Below are positions 44,815 to 52,058 of a stretch of 64,000 nt of DNA, one piece after another. Source of the stretch: Leptospira sp. WS4.C2 (GTDB lineage Bacteria; Spirochaetota; Leptospiria; Leptospirales; Leptospiraceae); contig NZ_CP162139.1 of the NCBI RefSeq assembly GCF_040833985.1, positions 186,001-250,000 on the forward strand, given 5' to 3'. The translations under genes were made by a program, and so were the position numbers. Under the pieces are notes generated by a model. That model was not told the DNA's origin and did no database searches. It worked only from the letters and a program-made list of their open reading frames with translations. Numbering within the stretch: position 1 is the first letter of the stretch; every line of letters starts with the position of its first letter.

Positions 44815-45986
44815 TATGCTTCTAGAATTACTTTTAATTCCTTAGCATTTGATGCACATAATGATTGTTTTTCGATGTTTTTTGCCTTTAGGTGTCCACC
44901 TGTGAGTCTTTGGCTCACTACACTTGGCCCAAAGTCAATGATTGTGTTTATGGCACTGTCATTAAAAATTGGTGCGATCGCCAAATCCCAGTAAAGTGGC
45001 TCAATTAATACCATCTTAAATAGGATGTCACGAAGGTTTCCGTCTTTTTGTAAGTTATGACCATCAAAGATGCTATAGACAGGAACTTTTAAATCAGCAC
45101 CAGTATAAGGAAATGGAACTACTGCGGCATCTTCAGTATTGAATTTGTCGAGGGATGTTTCCATAAATGGGCAGTGGAAAGGTGCGGTTGTTTTTAAATA
45201 AACAAACTTGAATTTTTTCTCATCCATTTCTGCTTTCCATTGTTTGCGGAAGGCGAGAAGAGAAGACGGAAGTGCAGAAAGGATCATGGAATCAGGAGTG
45301 TTATAAAGAGAAATAAAAACTGTGTCTTGGCCTTTGAGTCCAAGAGAGTCATTTGTTTTTTTCACTCTTTCTTCTAATTCATCTTTGGAATAACCTATCA
45401 CGGCAACCATAGGAGCTGGATTTTTATCACCGTTTGCTTCGTTTTCTTTTACAATCTCTTCTGAAACAACAAAGTTAGGGTAAACTTTTTGACCGTTAAA
45501 TCCTAGGTAGAAAATAAATTTTAAAAAATCAGCGTATGCTTTCAGAAAATCGGCACCATCCAATCCAAGACCAACAAGGGCAGAAGCAATCACACCTTGG
45601 CTATGACCGCTGAGAGCTCCCGTTGCTTTGATGAGTTCCGCTGTAGGATAACCACGTTTGGAAACTAACACATAATTTGCCATTTGAGTCATAAAGATTC
45701 CCGGTACAGAGATAGGGGCGCGAGCTAAATAATCTTCTGAAGGGGCAGCGTCTGGGTTTTCGATCCAAGATTTGAAATCAAATCCTTCGTTCAGGAGCGG
45801 GCTTTTGCCATCACGGGCAGCGATTTCAGCAATGGTTTGGAAACTAGTTTCGAAAAATTCTTTGAGTTCTGGTTCTGCGTACAATTTTACGAGTTCTTTT
45901 AGGTATGGTGAACCCTGTCCCCCAAATTGAAGGAAAAATTTTTGAGAATTTTGGAGGGTAGCAGTAAGGAGTTTGGCCGATGTCAT
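44814..45986 (-). CDS. fabD: Malonyl/acyl-transferase, FAS-like FabD
   Basis: A 390-residue acyltransferase. FGGQGS (21-26) and the nucleophile elbow GHSQG (127-131, Ser129) match the malonyl-CoA:ACP transacylase fold, and NTPDSMILS is the region that usually carries 'N.P.Q.VISG'. At 390 residues it is about 80 longer than typical FabD, and the GHSQG/YNTPDS pattern resembles the acyltransferase of fungal-type FAS. It would load malonate for fatty-acid elongation. It shares an operon with the WYL gene. FabD is the likely role, not proven. Confidence 0.8.
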   Translation of the reverse strand: MTSAKLLTATLQNSQKFFLQFGGQGSPYLKELVKLYAEPELKEFFETSFQTIAEIAARDGKSPLLNEGFDFKSWIENPDAAPSEDYLARAPISVPGIFMTQMANYVLVSKRGYPTAELIKATGALSGHSQGVIASALVGLGLDGADFLKAYADFLKFIFYLGFNGQKVYPNFVVSEEIVKENEANGDKNPAPMVAVIGYSKDELEERVKKTNDSLGLKGQDTVFISLYNTPDSMILSALPSSLLAFRKQWKAEMDEKKFKFVYLKTTAPFHCPFMETSLDKFNTEDAAVVPFPYTGADLKVPVYSIFDGHNLQKDGNLRDILFKMVLIEPLYWDLAIAPIFNDSAINTIIDFGPSVVSQRLTGGHLKAKNIEKQSLCASNAKELKVILEA

Positions 45987-46062
45987 TTAATCTTCCTGAG
46001 ATGTGATTTTTCTGTTACCGTACAGAGAGGACTTCCTAGAACAAGGAGAAAATTCCGTAAGG

Positions 46063-46090
46063 AACCTGGGCAGACATCCCAGGTTTTTTT
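46063..46090 (+). terminator. Orphan intrinsic terminator on the plus strand
   Basis: AACCTGGG (46063-46070) and CCCAGGTT (46078-46085) form an 8-bp stem with loop CAGACAT, followed by a seven-T run (46084-46090). It reads as a strong terminator for plus-strand transcription, but the genes on either side are minus-strand and no plus-strand gene ends before it. Confidence 0.7.
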
Positions 46091-46105
46091 GGTTTGGATC
46101 TGAAA

Positions 46106-46312
46106 TTACGCGGCTTTGCTTTGTTCTAGATTGGATTTGATTCGTTCGTGGTCCAGGGCAAGCAGGACAGTATTTTCGAAATAGGTAGAAAAATCGATTC
46201 TTCCAGAAGAATAGTCTTCGTGGAGAAGGGCTAAAAGAAGATAGAACATAGATCCTCCTGGTGGTTCCGAATCTATCAATGTGACATAATTCGAAAAGTC
46301 TTTTTCGGTCAA
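46106..46312 (-). CDS. Small protein of unknown function
   Basis: A 68-residue protein starting at TTG 46312. The sequence (LIDSEPPGGSMFYLLLALLHEDY) is hydrophobic in the middle and acidic at both ends; no signal peptide or recognised domain is seen. It lies before the fabD-like gene on the same strand, 120 bases upstream. The frame stays open upstream to about 46400 without an ATG, GTG or TTG, so the TTG is the only normal start. Its codon use is gene-like, but the call is moderate. Confidence 0.5.
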   Translation of the reverse strand: MTEKDFSNYVTLIDSEPPGGSMFYLLLALLHEDYSSGRIDFSTYFENTVLLALDHERIKSNLEQSKAA

Positions 46313-46426
46313 AGAGTTACCATGAGTGTCGGTAAGTCTCGGAAATTTTGAAGGAAAATAATCACTGATAGGTGAGATTCGGGATTTCCTCTTTACAAAG
46401 CCTTGTTTTCGGGTTTTTTACCAGCC

Positions 46427-48019
46427 ATGTTCGTAACCCTTTCTCCCATCGATTATCTAATCCTTTTGGTCTTTGTTGGGTTTATGATTGTGATTGGGGT
46501 TTTACTAAAGAAATCCATGAACCAATCGAGTGATTTCCTTCTAGCGGGAAGGCAGATTCCCAGTTGGATTACGGGAATCGCTTTTATCTCGGCCAATATT
46601 TCTGCCTTAGAATTGTTAGGGATGAGTGCCAGCGGGGCAGAATATGGATTTTTGACCTTCCATTTTTACTATTTAGGTGCCATTCCTGGAATGATCTTTC
46701 TTGGAATCTTTATGATGCCATTTTATTATTCCTCAAAAATCAGAAGTGTTCCTGAATACTTACGGTATCGTTTCAACAGGCCTGCCCATTTAGTCAATTC
46801 GTTGATTACCTTATTATCTTTGGCACTTGGATCAGGAATTTATCTTTATTCTTTGTCTTTGGTGTTCGAAACTATGTTTGGTTGGAATCCTCATTTCTCC
46901 ATTTTGTTTAGTGCCGGTATTGTTCTCATTTATACATACTTTGGTGGACTCAGTTCTTCTATTTATACTGAGGTGATGCAATTTTTTTTAACCGTAATTG
47001 GATTGTTCCCACTAGTCATCATCGGATTGACAAGGTTAGGTGGTTGGGATGGGCTTATGCAAAAAATTCCGAATTCACACAAACATATGTGGCAAGGACT
47101 TGCCAATGGACAAAATGAACTCGGATGGGATTTGTTGAGTGTAACCGTGGGACTTGGTTTTGTATTATCTTTTTCGTATTGGACTTGTGGGTTTACGGAA
47201 GTACAGCGGGCAATGGCGGCTAAAGATTACCGAGCCGCAAGAAGAACTCCTCTTATCGGAGCTATGTTCAAATTATTTTTACCATTTTTAACAGTAATTC
47301 CTGGGTTAATTGCCTTAGCAGAATTTTCAAAAGAGATGAATGGCGAATATAATAAAAGTTTTATCATCTTATTAAAGAACTTTTATCCCTCCGGAATGTT
47401 AGGTCTTGGAACGACAGCACTCCTTGCCGCTTTTATGGCAGGTATGTCCAGTTCCATTACCGCCATGAATACTATCTTTACTTATGATATTTATCAAACA
47501 TATATTAGTAAAAACAAAGAAGATAAAGATTATTTAAAGGTAGGAAAACGTTCCACTATGTTTGCTATCGTTTTCGCCATTTTTGCTTCTTACATTGCCA
47601 TGCAGTTTGAGAACATTATGAATTACATCCAACTACTGTTTTCTTTTTTTAATGCACCTCTCATTTCAATATTTTTGCTCGGGATGTTTTGGAAACGTGC
47701 TTCCGGTTGGAGTGCCTTCTACGGTATGATCCTTGGAACATCGAGTGGCCTCGTTCATTTTATCCTATATTCATTGGGAATTTTATATTACAAATCGGAT
47801 ATGGTTTCTAATTTTTATGGGGCGATTTATTCGGGATTAGTTTGTTTTCTCTCGATGGTAATTGTAAGTTATATAGAAACAGAGGATACCACCAAAGATC
47901 TTCATGGTTTGATTTATTCTGACAGAGATAAAACAAATCCATTTTGGGATCCTCGAATTTTAGCCTGGGGAGTTGGACTCATTGTCCTTCTTGCAGGATT
48001 TAATATCGTTTTTGCATAA
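46427..48019 (+). CDS. Sodium:solute symporter (SSS family)
   Basis: A 530-residue SSS-family symporter with about 13-14 helices. The ATG at 46427 is preferred over an in-frame TTG at 46403, which would add eight residues. AGRQIPSWITGIAFISANISALELLGMSASGA, the family's core helix 1-2 region, is followed by FGGLSSSIYTEVMQFF and MAGMSSSITAMNTIFTYDIY. It would import a solute with Na+, probably a sugar- or myo-inositol-like one by the SGLT resemblance, but the substrate cannot be fixed. It stands alone on the plus strand. Confidence 0.92.
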   Translation: MFVTLSPIDYLILLVFVGFMIVIGVLLKKSMNQSSDFLLAGRQIPSWITGIAFISANISALELLGMSASGAEYGFLTFHFYYLGAIPGMIFLGIFMMPFYYSSKIRSVPEYLRYRFNRPAHLVNSLITLLSLALGSGIYLYSLSLVFETMFGWNPHFSILFSAGIVLIYTYFGGLSSSIYTEVMQFFLTVIGLFPLVIIGLTRLGGWDGLMQKIPNSHKHMWQGLANGQNELGWDLLSVTVGLGFVLSFSYWTCGFTEVQRAMAAKDYRAARRTPLIGAMFKLFLPFLTVIPGLIALAEFSKEMNGEYNKSFIILLKNFYPSGMLGLGTTALLAAFMAGMSSSITAMNTIFTYDIYQTYISKNKEDKDYLKVGKRSTMFAIVFAIFASYIAMQFENIMNYIQLLFSFFNAPLISIFLLGMFWKRASGWSAFYGMILGTSSGLVHFILYSLGILYYKSDMVSNFYGAIYSGLVCFLSMVIVSYIETEDTTKDLHGLIYSDRDKTNPFWDPRILAWGVGLIVLLAGFNIVFA

Positions 48020-48072
48020 AGATTTATAGGAACGTAATAAAATAGTAATTGAATGAGAGTATCAATGATACT

Positions 48073-48411
48073 ATGTTTGTTGCAATATACACTAAGACTA
48101 TGAAACCAAATCATTATACTGAAATCCCCGCCACATTTGAAGTTCAATTGGAACACCTAAAGGATTATGATTCTAAAAAACATATCAGTGCCAGGGGGAT
48201 TATGTTTTTCCATCCTTATGACATCGAAGTGCCTTCTATATTGAAAGTTTCCTTAAAAATGATTTCGATGACAGGTTCTGTCGACTTTCTTGTGAAAACT
48301 TTGAAGTGCGAAAAAATGGGAAACGAACCTTTGTATGAGATTCATTGTAATTTTTATGACACAAATGCTGAGAAAGAAGACGAAGTGTTAGGTTTTATCA
48401 GCAGTTACTAA
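48073..48411 (+). CDS. Small protein, possibly PilZ-like
   Basis: About 112 residues from ATG 48073; ATG 48100 and TTG 48049 are also possible, as no clear ribosome-binding site decides. The sequence KHISARGIMFFHPYDIEVPS and ILKVSLKMISM have a beta-rich outline faintly like a PilZ domain, but the family's RxxxR motif is not seen. The function is unknown. It lies between the symporter and the minus-strand M23 gene. Confidence 0.6.
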   Translation: MFVAIYTKTMKPNHYTEIPATFEVQLEHLKDYDSKKHISARGIMFFHPYDIEVPSILKVSLKMISMTGSVDFLVKTLKCEKMGNEPLYEIHCNFYDTNAEKEDEVLGFISSY

Positions 48412-48434
48412 ATTCGTATATTAAAAATAAACGA

Positions 48435-49202
48435 TTAGAGAGTTCCTCCCTTTTCGATGAGATACAAAAAACTGTCCTCAGAAAAGGATTTGTCTTTGGG
48501 TCCATACTGCATCAGCCACCTTGTCGGTGGCAAAAAACCTTCTGTTTTTAAAGCATATCCCCCACCTAACGGTGCACCAATGATCGAACGAAGTTCGAAA
48601 TGCAAATGTGCCGGATAATTACCACCGGCATCCCCAATGGTTCCAATCCATTCCGTTTTTTTCACCAACTGTCCAGGTTCCACATCAATCGTGTGGAGGT
48701 GGGCATAAACGGTTTCTAAAAACCAAAAATCTCCATTGCCTACATTATGATGGTGCACAATGCGAACTACCTTTCCCCAACCCCCACCGTAGTCAGCGAT
48801 TTCTGAAACCACACCATTTCCAAACGCATAGACAGGAGCCGCAAAGTCACTATCCCCACCAGTGACGGAATTCCAATCTTCTCCCAGGTGTTTACGGCCA
48901 CCGAACTTTCCATTTTCTGCCCCAAATTTTTGAGCTAAATAGAATCCTTCCGCATACTTTCCCCCTACAGGGAATTCAAAATCTGTGGCCTGGAAGGAAG
49001 GATAGCGTTTTAGAATGGGATAAGGGTCTGTGGTTCGAACTTCTCCAGAAGATTCCATCCATCCGAAAAGTGGGTTTCCCTGGTAGGAGTAACCTTTGGA
49101 GGCACAACCTGTCCCAAGGAGAGAAAGACAGGTTGTGAAAAGAAAAGTAAGAAAAAGGTTATTTGCCCACCAATTTCTTTTTTGAGGTTTTCGAAGATTC
49201 AT
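48435..49202 (-). CDS. M23-family peptidase lipoprotein
   Basis: A 255-residue lipoprotein with a signal peptide and lipobox LLGTGC (about residues 28-33), then a M23 domain. KHLGEDWNS (HxxxD metal ligands), LETVYAHLHTID and HLHFELRS complete the zinc site, so it is probably active as a peptidoglycan endopeptidase in the periplasm. Its start codon lies 44 bases inside the end of the monooxygenase gene on the same strand; no later start would keep the signal peptide. The second M23 protein of this window. Confidence 0.9.
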   Translation of the reverse strand: MNLRKPQKRNWWANNLFLTFLFTTCLSLLGTGCASKGYSYQGNPLFGWMESSGEVRTTDPYPILKRYPSFQATDFEFPVGGKYAEGFYLAQKFGAENGKFGGRKHLGEDWNSVTGGDSDFAAPVYAFGNGVVSEIADYGGGWGKVVRIVHHHNVGNGDFWFLETVYAHLHTIDVEPGQLVKKTEWIGTIGDAGGNYPAHLHFELRSIIGAPLGGGYALKTEGFLPPTRWLMQYGPKDKSFSEDSFLYLIEKGGTL

Positions 49203-50577
49203 GACGGCCTTCCGAAAACAATCCCGCTCGGGCTTCGATTGGCAAATGGTTTCCGAGTTTTGCCGATCTTTTTTTACCAGCTTTCATTTCCTCTTTCATA
49301 TTATAAATGAAGGTATCGTAATCCACTTGGATGGTATGGCGTGTGCTACTCACATACCTTTTTTTCATATCCGCTTGGTCCTTTTCTATGGCCTTCTCCA
49401 TATCTTCTTTAGAAGGTAACACATAGTTTCCAGTGAGATACTGGGTTATCCATTTTCCTTGGCATTCTGCCAGTGGCATAATGGCACCTAACGGTTGCAT
49501 AAGACCCACAAAAAACAAATCATTGATTCCGGGTTTGATCATTTTATAAAACAGTGGAATATAATTTTTCGGAGCGGATAAAAAATTCTCATCAAAGAAA
49601 GGAAATTTGATATTGTATCCCGTGCAATAGATAAGAACATCCGCTTCTTCTTCAGTTCCATCCGCAAATGCAATTTTTTTACCTTTGAGTTCGGTGATCA
49701 CTGGTTTTGGTTTGATATCACCTCGTCCAAGTCTTACGAGTAAATCTTGAGAGATCGTCGGGTGCGCTGATCCAAACTTATGGTCTGGTTTTGGCAAACC
49801 AAAGTCTTCCATTTTCCCTACGCCGAAACGAATGAGAAGGTGAGCGAGTGTTTGTTGGATAAAAAACGGAACCCAATGAGGTGTATACTCTGTTAGTTTG
49901 TCTAAAGGTTTTCCAAATAGATAGTTAGGAATGACATAAGCACCACGTCTTGCCGACAAAAAAACCTTTTTAGCAACGCCGGGTCTTGAAAGTTCTACAG
50001 AAATATCCATCGCACTGTTTCCCATTCCAAGAACCACGACATTTTTTCCCTCACAGTTAACGGGTGTTTTTGGGTCAACGTAGGAGTGAGAATGTATGAT
50101 TTGGCCAGAAAATTTCCCAGGGAAAGCGGGATCGGGCCAACGTTCACTCCAATGGTGTCCATTGGCTACAACTAACACGTCGTAGTATTTTGTTGGTCCT
50201 TTTTCGGGAGTGATTTTCCAAATCCCATCTTCAGTACGTTCGGCTTTTTTGATCCCATTTTTGAACTGGATGTGTTTGCGAAGACCAAAGTGGTCTACGT
50301 AGGATAAAAAGTATTGTTGGATGGGTTCGTGATTGGGGTAGTCGGGGTAGTTTGTTGGCATAGGAAAGTCACGGTATTCCATCCGATCCCTATGTGTGTT
50401 GATGTGTAAGGATTTATAAATATTACTGAGACCATTGTCGTTTTTGTAACGCCAGTTGCCACCGACATCACTTCCCTTTTCATAACAATCAAATGGGATT
50501 CCGTGTTCTTTTAACGATTTAATGACAGTGATTCCAGACGAACCAGCTCCTATTACACATACTTTGGGAAGTGCCAT
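49159..50577 (-). CDS. Flavin-containing monooxygenase (FMO-type)
   Basis: A 472-residue FAD/NADPH monooxygenase. IGAGSSGITVIKSL (FAD loop, about residues 7-20), FSGQIIHSHSY (the FMO signature FxGxxxHxxxY) and VLGMGNSAMDISVEL (NADPH loop) are all clear. Such enzymes oxidise N or S groups or carry out Baeyer-Villiger reactions on ketones. The substrate is unknown. The C-terminal 30 residues (STRHTIQVDYDTF onward) are family-like. It overlaps the downstream M23 gene on the same strand by 44 bases. Confidence 0.93.
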   Translation of the reverse strand: MALPKVCVIGAGSSGITVIKSLKEHGIPFDCYEKGSDVGGNWRYKNDNGLSNIYKSLHINTHRDRMEYRDFPMPTNYPDYPNHEPIQQYFLSYVDHFGLRKHIQFKNGIKKAERTEDGIWKITPEKGPTKYYDVLVVANGHHWSERWPDPAFPGKFSGQIIHSHSYVDPKTPVNCEGKNVVVLGMGNSAMDISVELSRPGVAKKVFLSARRGAYVIPNYLFGKPLDKLTEYTPHWVPFFIQQTLAHLLIRFGVGKMEDFGLPKPDHKFGSAHPTISQDLLVRLGRGDIKPKPVITELKGKKIAFADGTEEEADVLIYCTGYNIKFPFFDENFLSAPKNYIPLFYKMIKPGINDLFFVGLMQPLGAIMPLAECQGKWITQYLTGNYVLPSKEDMEKAIEKDQADMKKRYVSSTRHTIQVDYDTFIYNMKEEMKAGKKRSAKLGNHLPIEARAGLFSEGRHESSKTSKKKLVGK

Positions 50578-50700
50578 GATGGGTTTCTCTCTTAACTTAA
50601 AGATAGATTCAGGGAAAGAGTTTGTGAAAAGAGAACGTTGTTACAAGTAGATTTTACATTTCTAAGGAAAAAAATCGATAAATTAACACATATTCGATGT

Positions 50701-51309
50701 TTAACGACCGGATTTCGTAGGTTTTTCCTGTGTCTCTAAAAAGTTACGAATCTCCGATTCCAAGTTTGAAATTTGGATCTTTGAAATCTTTCCTTCTCTC
50801 AGTTGGATGAGGGTGAGAGATCCTTTCGTTCTTGGAAAAGGATCCGCTATTTTTTCCTCTCTCACCAAACGAAGCGTATACGGATAAGATTTCATTTTGG
50901 GTAGAGCCACAAATTTAGAAATAAGCGACGGCATTCTATGGATATCAGAAACAAGCACTGCTTGTTTTGATTCCAAATACCCTTTTCCTTCTTTTTCTAA
51001 GATCGGGTGGATGATTTTACTGGCATCCATATCAGAGATAAACAAAACCCTTGTGGTTTCCACTGGAATGGGACTTGGTTCTTCCCACTGGTTTGTGTAA
51101 TTGATTTCGGGAAGTGGACTCCCAACAACTAAAGTAGGCGTGACCAGTTCTTCTGCAGAAAGAGAAAAAGTCAAAAGGAGGCTTAGGGATAAGAGTGAGT
51201 TTCGGATAAATCGTAAATGAGTTTTTAATTTGAATGAAAATATGTTATTTGTTAGTTGGTTGTTGTTTCGGTGCATTGATCTAAAGTGGTTTTTTTGAAA
51301 ACAAACCAT
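50701..51309 (-). CDS. Secreted protein, thioredoxin-fold-like partner of the thioredoxin lipoprotein
   Basis: 202 residues from ATG 51309, or 191 from an in-frame ATG at 51276; the AGGAG touching 51309 is too close, so the start is uncertain. A signal-like hydrophobic stretch (LLSLSLLLTFSLSA, about residues 38-51) is followed by TPTLVVGSPLPEINYT, an opening like redoxin or YtfJ proteins. No CxxC pair is seen, so it would not be an ordinary redox enzyme. It begins three bases after the thioredoxin gene and is likely made from the same message. Confidence 0.65.
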   Translation of the reverse strand: MVCFQKNHFRSMHRNNNQLTNNIFSFKLKTHLRFIRNSLLSLSLLLTFSLSAEELVTPTLVVGSPLPEINYTNQWEEPSPIPVETTRVLFISDMDASKIIHPILEKEGKGYLESKQAVLVSDIHRMPSLISKFVALPKMKSYPYTLRLVREEKIADPFPRTKGSLTLIQLREGKISKIQISNLESEIRNFLETQEKPTKSGR

Positions 51310-51312
51310 CTC

Positions 51313-51759
51313 CTAAAGTCGATATAGATATTCTAAAACTTGTTCCTTTGTCATCTTACTGGCGTTAGAGAATTCGCCCCCTTTTGTGGAGGTGAGAATT
51401 TTGCCTGTTGGGTCAATGACAACCAAAGCTGGAATTCCATTTTGAATAGGATTCCCAAGTTTGTCACTTAGACTTAAGTTTTTGTCGAAGCGACCCACAT
51501 CTACCTTGAAGAGAAGAAAATTTTGGGTGAGGAGAGCCTTTGGCTCGGGTTCCTGAAAAATAAGATCTAAGGCACGACAATCAGGACACCAATCAGCCCC
51601 AAAAACCACAATGAGTTTGCGGTTTGAGTCTTTGGCGATAGCCAAACTTTCTTGGTATTGGGAAAGTATTATGTCACTTTGTTTTGAGCAGTGAGTGAGA
51701 CTTGCGAGGGATGATCCGAAGAGTAGGAGAGAGAAAAGAATTTGAAACTTACGTTCCAT
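51313..51759 (-). CDS. Thioredoxin-fold lipoprotein
   Basis: A 148-residue protein with a signal peptide and Cys at residue 24 (SLTHC), and a thioredoxin domain with FGADWCPDCRALDLIF (CxxC active site). It would sit on a membrane facing the periplasm, where such proteins reduce or oxidise disulfides. The usual cis-Pro appears in NGIPALVVID. The start codon lies immediately behind the T-run of a terminator hairpin, with no Shine-Dalgarno sequence, so its expression is unusual. Its partner (50701-51309) follows after three bases. Confidence 0.82.
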   Translation of the reverse strand: MERKFQILFSLLLFGSSLASLTHCSKQSDIILSQYQESLAIAKDSNRKLIVVFGADWCPDCRALDLIFQEPEPKALLTQNFLLFKVDVGRFDKNLSLSDKLGNPIQNGIPALVVIDPTGKILTSTKGGEFSNASKMTKEQVLEYLYRL

Positions 51760-51785
51760 AAAAAAGAGCGGAAGGAAACTTCCGC
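51760..51785 (-). terminator. Intrinsic terminator of the 49-residue gene, abutting the thioredoxin start codon
   Basis: GCGGAAG (51768-51774) and CTTCCGC (51779-51785) form a perfect 7-bp stem with a four-base loop. Read on the minus strand it is followed by CTCTTTTTT, and the next three bases are the ATG of the thioredoxin lipoprotein gene. Confidence 0.75.
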
Positions 51786-51790
51786 CTGTC

Positions 51791-51940
51791 TTATTTCTTA
51801 GCGATTTCTTTAAGGATTTCTTGTCTTTTTTTATCTTTATCGATATGGGAAAGAGACAACCAATCGCGTTTCAATTGTTTTTCTGAAACACCTTTGAAGG
51901 TTGCGTATTTACCGAGAATTTTTGCTGTTTTTGCGTTCAT
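51791..51940 (-). CDS. Small basic protein of 49 residues
   Basis: An open frame of 50 codons that starts MNAKTAKILGKYATFKGVSE and ends LKEIAKK. It is Lys-rich, helical in outlook and has no signal peptide. A perfect terminator hairpin lies only five bases after its stop codon, which supports it being a real transcription unit. I do not recognise a family. It is divergent from valS, about 120 bp away, and lies just upstream of the thioredoxin gene on the same strand. Confidence 0.7.
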   Translation of the reverse strand: MNAKTAKILGKYATFKGVSEKQLKRDWLSLSHIDKDKKRQEILKEIAKK

Positions 51941-52058
51941 GCCAACCAGATTCTTTTGCCACCCCTTTCTGTCAATGCGAACCTGATGGTTGCTGTTTCA
52001 TCCTTGACCCCTAAACTCTTTACGAAACATAGTAAAGTGCAAGAAATCCAAAGACCCT

